From the NCBI GenBank assembly GCA_025463005.1, contig JAOAPR010000237.1, positions 1-64,000 of the forward strand: a DNA stretch of 64,000 nucleotides. Reading direction: 5' to 3'. Under the pieces are notes generated by a model that was not told the DNA's origin, did no database searches, and saw only the letters and a list, made by a program, of their open reading frames with translations. Shown here piece by piece: positions 17,047 through 25,353 of this stretch. Both the position numbers and the translations under genes were made by a program. Each line of letters starts with the position of its first letter. The stretch's first letter is position 1. This DNA is from Bryobacterales bacterium (GTDB lineage Bacteria; Acidobacteriota; Terriglobia; Bryobacterales; Bryobacteraceae).

Positions 17047-17958
17047 TCACTCTGCCTTACCCGATACAAGCGACTCGATAAATTTCCGCTCAATGGGCCA
17101 GGTTCCGGTGACTTGATCCTTTTGCGCTTCGAAACGGCCCGCCACCAGGATTCCGCTGAGGTCAGATGACGGCGGCTTGAGCTTGTCCCGCTCGAGCATC
17201 TTTTTCAGCAGATCCGTCACGTTCGAGAACTGCGCGGCCATCTTGGCGGCATCGTCAGGAGCGGCGCATTCCACTGTCATGCGCAGCTCGAAGGTTTTCT
17301 GATCTGGTGACGGACCAAGCGTGAAAACCGTGTTGCGCGCTTGCGCGAGTTGCGTTCGAAACGCGCCTACGCCAGCCGGAAGATTCTTCGCATCGGAAAA
17401 TATATACGGCGGCGCTGAAACCCACACCGCGGCGGTGGGGATTTTGGGCGGATCTTTCCAGAACCCGGGCAGGATCATGCGGGACGCTTGCGGATCCCGC
17501 GCCACTGCCAGCGCCAATACGTCGCGGCGCAAGAGAGCGAAGGAAATTGTCTTGCCGGCCTGGTTGGCAGGCATGCTGCACGCGCCACTCTCGCAGGAAC
17601 CCTGGTGCGATCGTGCGTAGTCCGCCAGACGATTCCACTGAAAGCGGCCTTGCACGGCGAAATATTCGTCGCCATCGCGGAATCCGGCGGCGACCGCATC
17701 CAGATCGGTGCGGTAATTGAATCCGGTTTGCTCAATGAATTTCTTGTAGTCGACCTCTTCAACCGCCTGGGAGCCGGCAAGCAGGTCCAGAATACCTGCG
17801 GAGCGGAGCAGGCCCACATTCATGTAGACATGCAAAGACCGGTCGGAGGGAAGACACTGAACCAACCTCACCGCGTCGTAGGGACGTGAATAAAACCAAT
17901 ACGCCGAGGCGCCCAGTACGACGCCCACCGCCGCCATGAATGCGGCCCATTTTTTCAT
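17047..17958 (-). CDS. Membrane-anchored protein, unknown
   Basis: The gene encodes 303 residues: a signal anchor (AAFMAAVGVVLGASAYWFY) and then an extracytoplasmic domain of about 275 residues without a recognised motif. Two Cys in CESGACSMP may form a disulfide. The gene is directly convergent with the anti-sigma gene (stops abut) and lies downstream of aroF on the same strand, separated by a palindromic repeat that ends 8 bp before its ATG. No good ribosome site is visible, perhaps because of that insertion. Confidence 0.6.
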   Translation of the reverse strand: MKKWAAFMAAVGVVLGASAYWFYSRPYDAVRLVQCLPSDRSLHVYMNVGLLRSAGILDLLAGSQAVEEVDYKKFIEQTGFNYRTDLDAVAAGFRDGDEYFAVQGRFQWNRLADYARSHQGSCESGACSMPANQAGKTISFALLRRDVLALAVARDPQASRMILPGFWKDPPKIPTAAVWVSAPPYIFSDAKNLPAGVGAFRTQLAQARNTVFTLGPSPDQKTFELRMTVECAAPDDAAKMAAQFSNVTDLLKKMLERDKLKPPSSDLSGILVAGRFEAQKDQVTGTWPIERKFIESLVSGKAE

Positions 17959-17966
17959 AAGGTGAA

Positions 17967-18049
17967 AAATGGGGACAGCCAGCCGATTTCAGGACGCTTA
18001 TACCGACAGGCGAACCCTCTGTTCTCGAAATCGGAGGCAGTCCCCATTT
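17967..18049. repeat. MITE-like palindromic repeat, copy 1
   Basis: Imperfect terminal inverted repeats of about 23 bp (17967-17990 and 18027-18049) begin AAATGGGGAC(A/T)GCC and continue to CCGATTTC. The element is about 83 bp and non-coding, and its right end touches the aroF stop codon. The outer motif is shared with the element at 63873-63972, so both belong to one family, probably moved in trans by a REP-type (Y1) transposase not seen here. Confidence 0.7.
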
Positions 18050-19090
18050 CTATACGGCGGCAGCAGTCTCAGCCATGCGCGCCTGCTTCCACAGCGCTAC
18101 GTAGGGCTTCAGATCGGCCATCATCTTTGCGAACTGCTTGGGATCGAGCGATTGCGCTCCGTCGCTCACCGCTTTTTCCGGATGCGGGTGCATCTCGACG
18201 ATCAGCCCGTCGGCTCCGACGGCGACTCCGGCCCGAGACAATGCGGGAACCAAGCTGCGCTTTCCGGCGGCGTGGCTGGGGTCGAGGATCACAGGCAGGT
18301 GGGTGAGCTCGTTCAGCGCCGCGATCGCTCCGATGTCGCAGGTGTTACGAGTAACGGTCTCAAATGTTCGGATCCCGCGTTCGCACAACATCACCTGCTG
18401 GTTCCCATGCGCGACAATGTATTCGGCCGACATCAACAGCTCCTTGACCGTGGCGCTCATGCCGCGCTTGAGCAGGATCGGACGGCCGCACTTGCCCAGC
18501 AGTTTGAGCAGCGCAAAGTTCTGCATATTGCGTGCGCCGATCTGCAGAACATCGGCGTACTCGGCCACCATGTCCACGTCGCGATCGCTCATTACCTCGG
18601 TGATGATACCGAGACCCGTCACTTCGCGTGCTTTCGCCAGGAGCTTCAGGCCTTCCTCTTCGAGGCCCTGGAAATCGTAGGGGGACGTTCGCGGCTTGAA
18701 AGCTCCGCCACGCAGAAGCTTGGCTCCGTGCTTAGCGACGATCTCGGCCGATTCCAGGATCTGCTTCTCGCTTTCCACCGAGCAGGGGCCCGCCATTACC
18801 ACGAATTCGTCGCCGCCGATGGTAGTGCCGGCCACCGAGATTTCCGTCTTGTGGGGGCGGAACTCTTTGCTCACGAACTTGTAAGGCGCCGAGATGCGGA
18901 CCGCCTTTTCCACTTGCGGCATGGCCTCGAGCGATTCCAGGCAGGCTGTGACATCGCCCATCCCGACCGCGCCGATCACCACGCGCTCTTCTCCTTCAAT
19001 GGAGTGGACCTTATAGCCGAACTCTTCGATTCGAGCACGCACCTGAGCCACCTCTTCCTTGGTCGCATGCAGTCGCATGGAAATAATCAT
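18050..19090 (-). CDS. aroF: 3-deoxy-7-phosphoheptulonate (DAHP) synthase
   Basis: The gene encodes 346 residues from ATG 19090. An N-terminal ferredoxin-like regulatory domain (about 1-70, [31 protein letters not shown]) precedes the barrel, as in Thermotoga-type class I-beta enzymes. Barrel motifs include [55 protein letters not shown], and [12 protein letters not shown]. It condenses PEP and erythrose-4-phosphate, the first step to Phe, Tyr and Trp. The N-terminal domain can give allosteric control; a leader attenuator upstream (19113-19241) adds transcriptional control. Confidence 0.95.
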   Translation of the reverse strand: MIISMRLHATKEEVAQVRARIEEFGYKVHSIEGEERVVIGAVGMGDVTACLESLEAMPQVEKAVRISAPYKFVSKEFRPHKTEISVAGTTIGGDEFVVMAGPCSVESEKQILESAEIVAKHGAKLLRGGAFKPRTSPYDFQGLEEEGLKLLAKAREVTGLGIITEVMSDRDVDMVAEYADVLQIGARNMQNFALLKLLGKCGRPILLKRGMSATVKELLMSAEYIVAHGNQQVMLCERGIRTFETVTRNTCDIGAIAALNELTHLPVILDPSHAAGKRSLVPALSRAGVAVGADGLIVEMHPHPEKAVSDGAQSLDPKQFAKMMADLKPYVALWKQARMAETAAAV

Positions 19091-19112
19091 CGAAAACCCC
19101 TCCCAAACAAAA

Positions 19113-19134
19113 AACCCACTCTTTCGAGTGGGTT
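19113..19134 (-). terminator. Intrinsic terminator in the aroF leader (attenuator)
   Basis: On the minus strand, AACCCACTC and GAGTGGGTT pair around a GAAA loop and are followed at once by TTTTG and more T, a textbook intrinsic terminator. It lies 22 bp before the aroF ATG and after the leader-peptide stop, so it can stop transcription before aroF. Confidence 0.85.
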
Positions 19135-19156
19135 TGTTTTGCAAATTCCAGATTGG

Positions 19157-19164
19157 CCCACTCG
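19157..19164 (-). promoter_or_regulatory. Antiterminator segment of the aroF attenuator
   Basis: The minus-strand segment CGAGTGGG is perfectly complementary (8 bp) to CCCACTCG at 19132-19125, the 5' arm of the terminator. Pairing here would block the terminator. The segment lies 7-14 bases after the leader-peptide stop, so a ribosome that reaches the stop would cover it, while a ribosome stalled at the aromatic codons would leave it free. Confidence 0.7.
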
Positions 19165-19170
19165 CCCGTT

Positions 19171-19227
19171 TCAGCCGGTAAAGTACCGGAACCAAAATCG
19201 ATACGAGCTGGCAAAGCCCCGAGTCAT
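19171..19227 (-). CDS. aroF leader peptide, aromatic-rich
   Basis: An 18-codon frame from ATG 19227 to TGA 19171 encodes [18 protein letters not shown]. Seven residues are Phe, Tyr or Trp, and six fall in the eight codons 9-16 (YRFWFRYF). This is the composition expected of a sensing peptide for an enzyme that starts Phe/Tyr/Trp synthesis, followed by mutually exclusive terminator and antiterminator pairings. The codons 14-18 also sit in a small hairpin (19175-19189). No ribosome site is seen; the promoter would start the mRNA 0-3 bases before the ATG, implying leaderless translation. Confidence 0.8.
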   Translation of the reverse strand: MTRGFASSYRFWFRYFTG

Positions 19228-19235
19228 GAAGATCG

Positions 19236-19241
19236 ATTATA
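19236..19241 (-). promoter_or_regulatory. Extended -10 promoter of the aroF leader
   Basis: TATAAT on the minus strand is preceded by TGT, giving an extended -10 (TGnTATAAT). No good -35 is seen, which is acceptable for this class. The predicted start is near 19229, giving a leader of about 140 bases before aroF. Confidence 0.7.
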
Positions 19242-19428
19242 ACATGCGACGCAAGGCTCCGCTGGGACGGGGCGCGTGAATGTTTCTAGAGCTAGAAACC
19301 TCTTGGAATCAATAGGCTGGCAGCGATATCTCATCGCTTATTTTTCTTTTTGACACCGCAACTGCTTTCTGGCATACTACCCTCCGTATCTTGGTGAGGT
19401 CTTGCCGGTTACAGTTAGGAGCGCTCAG

Positions 19429-19716
19429 GTGAAGAAGCTTTTTGTGGGAAACCTGCCGTACGGTGCGAACGAGACGGACGTCCAGAATTTCTTCGCAGAT
19501 GCAGGGGTGAATGTGGATTCGGTGACGGTCATGCGCGACCGCTTTACCGGCCAGGCGCGAGGCTTTGGCTTCGTGGAGATCAATGATGACGGGGCCGCCC
19601 AGCGCGCAGTCGATGCGTGCCATGGCAAGGACCTCATGGGAAGAACCGTGGTGGTGAACGAAGCCCGCCCGATGAGCCCTCGTGAGGGTGGCGGCGCGCG
19701 GCCCCCCCGCCACTAA
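19429..19716 (+). CDS. RRM-type RNA-binding protein
   Basis: The gene encodes 95 residues from GTG 19429, with AGGAG 7 bases upstream; an upstream in-frame start at 19402 lacks a ribosome site. The fold is one RNA recognition motif with RNP2 LFVGNL (4-9) and RNP1 RGFGFVEI (44-51), followed by a short Gly/Pro/Arg tail. Small bacterial RRM proteins of this kind are often cold- or stress-regulated RNA chaperones. Perfect 8-bp dyad GTTTCTAG/CTAGAAAC (19282-19299) lies between it and the aroF promoter, purpose unknown. Confidence 0.9.
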   Translation: MKKLFVGNLPYGANETDVQNFFADAGVNVDSVTVMRDRFTGQARGFGFVEINDDGAAQRAVDACHGKDLMGRTVVVNEARPMSPREGGGARPPRH

Positions 19717-19822
19717 AGCGGTCTTCCAGTCTCACCCCAATCTGACGGCTCAGCCGCCCTGATGGTTGTCTGCGTCGTTAAATACTGTTCCGCACCGGCT
19801 TGCCACATCGTCTTAAGCGACG

Positions 19823-21625
19823 ATGACCACCAGTCCTGTACTCTCGCGAATCCCCGTAGTCGCTTGTGCCGCCTTCTCCCTGCTGTGTCTGCCTGTTTTC
19901 AAGGCTTCCGCGCAGGGCACCAGCAAGGCGAACGTGTACGTCCAGCACAATTTTGTGTCGGATATCCCGGGTATGGCCGATGTGACCGACCCCAACCTGG
20001 TCGACCCCTGGGGCGTCTCTTTTAGCGCCGCCAGCCCCTTCTGGATCTCCAACGCCGGCAAGAGCAACGCCACCCTCTATAACGGATCCGGAACCATCAC
20101 GCCGCTGGTGGTGTCGATTCCCGCAGGCGCGAAGGGTACAGCGAGGTCCTCGCCCAGCGGGCAGGTGAATAACAACACCACCGTGTTCCTGTTGCCCACT
20201 GGGGCCAGATCATCTTTCATCTTCGCCACCGAGGACGGGACGATCTCCGCCTGGAGCGCGGGGGCAGCCTCCACTGTGATGGTGGACAATTCGGGCGGGG
20301 GAGCCGCCTATGAAGGTCTGGCGATCGGCAACAGCAGCATCGGAGGCGCGCTGTACGCGGCCAATTTCAACAGCGGCAAAATCGACGTTTTCGACGGTAA
20401 GTGGGCGCCTGCCACATTGCCCGGCTCCTTTCAGGATCCTGGCCTTCCCAGCGGATTTGCCCCCTTCAACATCTGGAATCTCGGCGGCAAGCTGTACGTC
20501 ATGTACGCCAAACAGAACGACGCCAAGAAACGCGATGTCGCCGGAGCCGGCAACGGCTTCGTCAACGTATTTGATCAAGACGGCGTGTTTCAAAAGCGCC
20601 TGATTTCGAATAGCCTCTTGAATTCACCGTGGGGCGTCGCGATCGCTCCGGCGACCTGGGGCGCCTTCGGCGGTGCGGTTCTGGTGGGCAACTTCGGTGA
20701 CGGCCGCATCAACGCTTTTGACGCGACTACGGGCGCCAGCCTGGGTACTTTGCAAGACAAGAATGGTCAATCTATCGTGAACTCGGGCCTGTGGACAATT
20801 ACCTTCGGCAACGGCGGCAGTGGAGGCGATCCCAACACGCTGTATTTCACCGCAGGCATTCAAAATGAGACTCACGGCCTGTTCGGCGCGATCGCACCGC
20901 CCACGACGCTGCTGTCAGTAGTGAATGCCGCCAGCGGCGTGGCCGGTCCCGTGGCCCCGGGCGAAGTCGTCCTGATATCAGGATTCAGCATCGGGCCCTC
21001 GCCTAGAGTTGCCGCCACGATCCCGGCGTCAGGAACGCTGGGAACGTCGGTAGGTTCAACCGTAGTCACCTTTGACGGACGCTTTGCTCCGCTTTTGTAT
21101 GCCTCCGCGTCCTACGTTGCCGCGATCGTTCCCTATGAGGTAGCCGGCTCCACATCCACCAGCGTCGCGCTCAACTTTACAAACCAATTCAACACCCAGT
21201 TTCCGACGCCGATCTCAGTGCCGGTCGCCACATCAGCGCCCGGGCTGTTCACGCTCGATTCGTCCGGTAACGGGCAAGTGGTCGCCATCAACCAGGACGG
21301 CACCGTCAATGGAACCGCGAACGCGGCTGCCCGGGGCTCGGTGGTGTTGCTCTACGCCACTGGCGAGGGCTCTACGGCCCCTGTGGTGCAGGACGGAGCG
21401 ATCACCTCGGGGCGTTTTGCTCCAGGACCCATTCTTCCGGTGACACTGGCGATTGGTGGGCAGGCTGCCAGAGTAATCTACGCCGCGTCATTTCCCGGGA
21501 CGGTCGCCGGGATAATGCAGATCGAGGCGATCATCCCTAGCGGCGTAACGCCCGGCGCCGTGCCGGTTGTCGTGACAGTAGGGACGGTAGCGAGCCAAGC
21601 CACCGCCACACTCAATGTGAAATAG
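19823..21625 (+). CDS. Secreted TIGR03118-type protein with Solibacter C-terminal domain
   Basis: The gene encodes 600 residues: a signal peptide (VACAAFSLLCLPVFKASA), then a beta-propeller-like domain of the TIGR03118 kind (NLVDPWGVSFSAASPFWISNAGKSNATLYNG; NSPWGVAIAPATWG), and a C-terminal domain of about 220 residues from LLSVVNAASGVAGPVAPGEVVLISG to the end matching TIGR03437, first noted in Solibacter. Propeller proteins of this kind are extracellular; substrate unknown. The C-terminal domain is a strong lineage marker. Confidence 0.82.
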   Translation: MTTSPVLSRIPVVACAAFSLLCLPVFKASAQGTSKANVYVQHNFVSDIPGMADVTDPNLVDPWGVSFSAASPFWISNAGKSNATLYNGSGTITPLVVSIPAGAKGTARSSPSGQVNNNTTVFLLPTGARSSFIFATEDGTISAWSAGAASTVMVDNSGGGAAYEGLAIGNSSIGGALYAANFNSGKIDVFDGKWAPATLPGSFQDPGLPSGFAPFNIWNLGGKLYVMYAKQNDAKKRDVAGAGNGFVNVFDQDGVFQKRLISNSLLNSPWGVAIAPATWGAFGGAVLVGNFGDGRINAFDATTGASLGTLQDKNGQSIVNSGLWTITFGNGGSGGDPNTLYFTAGIQNETHGLFGAIAPPTTLLSVVNAASGVAGPVAPGEVVLISGFSIGPSPRVAATIPASGTLGTSVGSTVVTFDGRFAPLLYASASYVAAIVPYEVAGSTSTSVALNFTNQFNTQFPTPISVPVATSAPGLFTLDSSGNGQVVAINQDGTVNGTANAAARGSVVLLYATGEGSTAPVVQDGAITSGRFAPGPILPVTLAIGGQAARVIYAASFPGTVAGIMQIEAIIPSGVTPGAVPVVVTVGTVASQATATLNVK

Positions 21626-21639
21626 AGCGGCGGCGAGGG

Positions 21640-23709
21640 CTACGGTTTCAGTTTGCGCGCCAAGAAATCGCCAGCTGCGCGATACGCCTTGATCCAGCTC
21701 TCCTCCAGCAGGAACTCGTGGACTTCGCCAGGGAAGATGAGTTCCTCGAACTCGACACCTTGGGCTCGCAGAGCCTCGACCAGCCGCACAGTCTGGTTGA
21801 AAGCGACATTGCGATCATCGTCGCCGTGAATCAGGAGGACCGGTGAGTGCCAGTTCTTTACATCCGCCAGCGGTGACGACTGAAGCGCGGTGCGCTCGAT
21901 CTCGCGCAGCTCGTCCGCGTTGAGCGCGGTGAGCGAACGGTCGCTACGAATGCTCCAGTCGTGTACGCCGTGCATGTCCACGCCGGCTGCGAACAGGTTA
22001 CTTGCTCGGGCGAGCGCTAGCGCTGTCAAATAGCCTCCGTAGGACCCGCCCCACACGCCGATGCGCCGCGGATCGACGTCGGCACGCCCGGCCATGTACA
22101 GACCTGCGCCCATCACGTCGTTGTACTCGCTGCCCCCGGCATTGCCGAAATTCAGAGCTTCGCGGAAGTTCAGGCCGTACCCGATGCCGCTCCGGTAATT
22201 CACACTCAGGACAACGAAGCCCCGGGCGGCCAGATACTGATTCATCGCATACGCGTTCGAGTAATAACGCCGGTAGTGATACCCCAGCAGCATCTGCCGC
22301 CGCGAGCCTCCGTGAAAGAAGATCACGGCGGCATGTTTTGCGCTGCCGCCGGAGGGAGGCAGAAAAAGCTGCCCGTGAATCGTGAGACCGTCCGAGGCGG
22401 GGAAGATCACCTGCTGCGGCTTGACCAGCTCCTTAGGAAAATCCGCGGGGATGGAATCAGGCGCCAGATCCCGAACGGGTCCACCGCCGATCTTCACCGC
22501 CGCGCGACTGATTTCGGTGGCGCTGGAGCGAAGAAATGCGAGTGCTCCATCGGCGACATCGGCTGGTTGCCACTCGATGCCTTCGCCGAGCTGTGCCCCG
22601 AGAAGCGCTGTCGGTTTGCCGCCGGCTGCAGCTACGCGCCATACATGGCGGCGATCGATATCGTCCTGGTTCGAAGAAAACAACACCTCACGGCGATTGC
22701 GCGAAAGCGAAACGTGTTCCACTTCGAATTCGCCCGGCGTGAGAAGCTGCGCCCGCCCGCCGTCGGCCGCGACCGTATACAGATGGAGCCAGCCGTCGCG
22801 CTCCCAGGGAAACACCAGGCGGTCGCCGTCGGCCCAGAGGATTTGAGTCTGAGCTTCGATTCCTCGGAACGCGCTGCCGGGACCCTTTTCGGCGCGCCAC
22901 GCCTCACGGCCGGCGCCGGTCGTTGCATCCGCTACACGAATCGACCATGGAGTCGCGGCTTCGCGCGCCGGACCAACTGAGATCGCGGACGAGTACGCTC
23001 GCCGCACGAATGCGATCCGGCGGCTATCGGGACTCCACACAGGGGACGTGTCGCGATCGACGCTCGGGTCGAGGTACGTCACGGTTTTGTTCGCAATGCG
23101 GTACATGCCGATGAAGCTGTGATCGCCGCGATAACTTCTGAACACCAGGGCAGCGCCATCCGGCGACCATTGCAGGTCCTCCGAGGAAGCTTTGGTGTGG
23201 ATTGCTTCGGCTGGCTTAGCGCCGTCAAGCGTGGTCATCCAGATTTGGCCATTTTTCAGAAAGGCGACGCGGCCGTCGCGTGAAACGGCGGGTCCACGCC
23301 CGTCGCTCAGCCTATGGGGAGCGCCGCCATCGAAGGCGATTGCGTAGATCGTCTGCTCCGGTGTGTCGGGAAGGTTCCTGGGATTCGGAACGTCGCCGTT
23401 CGTGTCGAAATCTCCGCCGCGTACATAGACCAGGAATCGTCCGTCGGCGCTCCATGCGATGTCGCCCAGGTCCTGGCCATCATCTTCTGTATAGGACGTG
23501 AGCCGGCGACCCTTATAATCCGGCGCGGCGGCTACCCATAGGTTGCGCGCCCCGTGTTCATCGAGGATCCAGGCGACTTTACCGCCTCCAGGCGCGGCCG
23601 AAAGCTCGGAAGCGAAGGGAGCTTTGAGGTAGCGCTCTATCGAGGCTGCGGAATCGGCCCCAAAGAGCGAGCTGAGTGCCAGTAAGCAAAGGATGAACGG
23701 TTTACCCAC
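21640..23709 (-). CDS. S9-family prolyl oligopeptidase/dipeptidyl peptidase
   Basis: The gene encodes 689 residues from GTG 23709, chosen because it gives a proper signal peptide (GKPFILCLLALSSLFGADS); a start at 23820 would overlap the divergent gene. The N-terminal part is a WD40-like propeller (LQWSPDGAALVF; PVWSPDSRRIAFV). The alpha/beta hydrolase has the nucleophile GGSYGG, Asp in HGDDDRNV and His in GEVHEF, so the triad is complete. It should cleave short peptides in the periplasm, many members after Pro. Monocistronic. Confidence 0.9.
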   Translation of the reverse strand: MGKPFILCLLALSSLFGADSAASIERYLKAPFASELSAAPGGGKVAWILDEHGARNLWVAAAPDYKGRRLTSYTEDDGQDLGDIAWSADGRFLVYVRGGDFDTNGDVPNPRNLPDTPEQTIYAIAFDGGAPHRLSDGRGPAVSRDGRVAFLKNGQIWMTTLDGAKPAEAIHTKASSEDLQWSPDGAALVFRSYRGDHSFIGMYRIANKTVTYLDPSVDRDTSPVWSPDSRRIAFVRRAYSSAISVGPAREAATPWSIRVADATTGAGREAWRAEKGPGSAFRGIEAQTQILWADGDRLVFPWERDGWLHLYTVAADGGRAQLLTPGEFEVEHVSLSRNRREVLFSSNQDDIDRRHVWRVAAAGGKPTALLGAQLGEGIEWQPADVADGALAFLRSSATEISRAAVKIGGGPVRDLAPDSIPADFPKELVKPQQVIFPASDGLTIHGQLFLPPSGGSAKHAAVIFFHGGSRRQMLLGYHYRRYYSNAYAMNQYLAARGFVVLSVNYRSGIGYGLNFREALNFGNAGGSEYNDVMGAGLYMAGRADVDPRRIGVWGGSYGGYLTALALARASNLFAAGVDMHGVHDWSIRSDRSLTALNADELREIERTALQSSPLADVKNWHSPVLLIHGDDDRNVAFNQTVRLVEALRAQGVEFEELIFPGEVHEFLLEESWIKAYRAAGDFLARKLKP

Positions 23710-23795
23710 GAGCCGATTCTCGCATAGTACTAAAGCGCTTATAGATCTAAAGACCATCCTCCAGACTGTCGATCTTTCCTCTGGAAAGGACTCCC

Positions 23796-24305
23796 ATGCG
23801 TTTTCTAATTCTCCCCACATTGACTATTCTCTCAGGCGGTCTACTTTTGGCCGCCGATTCGGGAACCGTGACCTATATCGACGGAAACATCGCCGATCTT
23901 GCGCCCAATACCGGCGCGACTTTGTACCTGAGTAACTCGCACTCCATGGAACTTCGGACCCCGCTCCACACGGTCCAGGTTCCGTATACCCAGATCACGA
24001 AAGCTGAGCTGGGTCCGGTGAACGTTCATTCTTCCGAACCGGAAGCATTGTACAAAGTCTGGGCGCTGCCCAAGCGGCTCATGAGGTCGGAGACTCGTCA
24101 GATGACAGTCGCCTTTACGAACGGAAACGGCCAGGACCAGACTATGACAATCGAGCTGTCAAAGCCGGCTGCTTCCACCCTGTTTGCCACCATCGAGCGT
24201 CACAGTGGTAAGGTCGCAAATGACAATTGGTGGGGTGACGGTTACTGGAAGACCACACGCAACAAGGACCAGTGGGGCGGAGTCGGACCAGTCGCCCAGA
24301 AGTAG
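23796..24305 (+). CDS. Secreted protein, unknown
   Basis: The gene encodes 169 residues with a signal peptide (MRFLILPTLTILSGGLLLA) and a beta-rich mature part (GTVTYIDGNIADLAPNTGATLYLSNSHSMELRTPLHTVQVPYTQI) ending in a Trp-rich tail. GGAAAGGA precedes ATG 23796. No family is recognised. It is divergent from the S9 peptidase and ends at a bidirectional terminator. Confidence 0.65.
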   Translation: MRFLILPTLTILSGGLLLAADSGTVTYIDGNIADLAPNTGATLYLSNSHSMELRTPLHTVQVPYTQITKAELGPVNVHSSEPEALYKVWALPKRLMRSETRQMTVAFTNGNGQDQTMTIELSKPAASTLFATIERHSGKVANDNWWGDGYWKTTRNKDQWGGVGPVAQK

Positions 24306-24331
24306 TCTCGCACTGACCGGGCAATTAAAAA

Positions 24332-24355
24332 GGGCGGATCCTCACGGGTCCGCCC
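24332..24355. terminator. Bidirectional intrinsic terminator
   Basis: GGGCGGA (24332-24338) pairs with TCCGCCC (24349-24355), with two more pairs across the loop. AATTAAAAA precedes and TAATGATTTTT follows, so it can end both convergent transcripts. Confidence 0.85.
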
Positions 24356-24376
24356 TAATGATTTTTACAAGGAAGG

Positions 24377-25270
24377 TTAGTTGGTGCGGGCCTGCTGAAC
24401 CTTGGGTGCGGCGATGTAGCCCGAAATCATGTCCTTCTTCACTTCGTTCACCACGATCTCGAAGGGCTGGGTCGCACGAGACAGCATGAACTGAACCGGC
24501 TCATTGATGGTCTTGTCTTTCTTCTCCACCAGCTTGTCGTCGGCGATCAGCTCGATGGTGTAACGGTTCTTTTTCATGTCGGCCGATTTCAAGCGCATCT
24601 GGACGTCGCCGACTTTGCGCGGCGTCTTCTCCTTAGTAAGCCGGAATTCCGTGTAGTTACGCTCGCCCAAGCTGCGTAGCGCGGCCAATTCTTTACCGTT
24701 GGTTGCAATCAGTCCGCTTTGAACGCCCAGATCGCCGCGCGTGCTTCGCAGGTCGGCAATGGTCTTCTCGAGTTCGCTTTTGGTGGCAGCAGCGTCGGTT
24801 TTGACGGTCGCCAGATCGCTTGAAACCTCGCCCACGCGGGTCTTGGTGGAGTTCGCATCGTCCCGGACCTGCGAAACCTCGCCCGAAACGGCCGTGACTT
24901 TTTCGGTCACCTTGGCGGTCTGCTCTTCTTGCATCTTCTGAAGCTTCTCAGCCAGATCATCGGCGTGCTTGGTCGCGTCGAGCTTGGCTTGGCCTGCCAG
25001 TATGTTGGCCTGGCGCCGGGCTTCGTTCATCTGCGACTTCAGAGAGTCGACGGACTCGCGGTTGGTTTTGCTCGAAACTGTAGAGGTTTCGTGGACTTTG
25101 GAAATTTGTTCCAGCATGGCGTCGCGCGTGGATTCCAATTCCGCGCGCACCTGCCGCACTTCGTAGAACTGATAAAGGGACGCCGCCACCAGCGCTACCA
25201 CCGCCCCAAATAGTATTGGAATCTTCGCGCCGGAAGAAGATCCGGAAGGATCAAGAGAACTGTCGCCCAT
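24377..25270 (-). CDS. Membrane-anchored coiled-coil protein
   Basis: The gene encodes 297 residues: a short polar N-terminus, one membrane helix (IPILFGAVVALVAASLYQFY, about 17-36), a long coiled coil (about 38-195, rich in Lys/Glu/Asp/Ala with repeated VSS/VKT/VSGEV heptads) and a C-terminal beta-rich domain (EFRLTKEKTPRKVGDVQMRLKSADMKKNRYTIELIADD). The C-terminal part resembles domains found in other Acidobacteria envelope proteins. Role unknown; a periplasmic tether or spacer would fit. Confidence 0.65.
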   Translation of the reverse strand: MGDSSLDPSGSSSGAKIPILFGAVVALVAASLYQFYEVRQVRAELESTRDAMLEQISKVHETSTVSSKTNRESVDSLKSQMNEARRQANILAGQAKLDATKHADDLAEKLQKMQEEQTAKVTEKVTAVSGEVSQVRDDANSTKTRVGEVSSDLATVKTDAAATKSELEKTIADLRSTRGDLGVQSGLIATNGKELAALRSLGERNYTEFRLTKEKTPRKVGDVQMRLKSADMKKNRYTIELIADDKLVEKKDKTINEPVQFMLSRATQPFEIVVNEVKKDMISGYIAAPKVQQARTN

Positions 25271-25353
25271 GGTGTAGTCTCCTTTTAGGGAACTTTCGTC
25301 TTATTTTAGCAGTTGGATTAGGTACTAGGTGCACTCGGCTATCCTGGGCACGG

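Noticed and set aside
19090-19241. T-box riboswitch upstream of aroF
   Set aside because: No T-box core sequence or specifier-loop layout; the leader peptide and three-segment attenuator explain the region better.
17969-19279. 436-codon plus-strand frame
   Set aside because: It is the antisense shadow of aroF; the minus strand carries all DAHP synthase motifs.
19282-19299. GTTTCTAGAGCTAGAAAC looks like the repeat/antirepeat joint of a Cas9 guide scaffold
   Set aside because: It is a simple 18-bp palindrome with no further scaffold, no repeats and no cas gene nearby.
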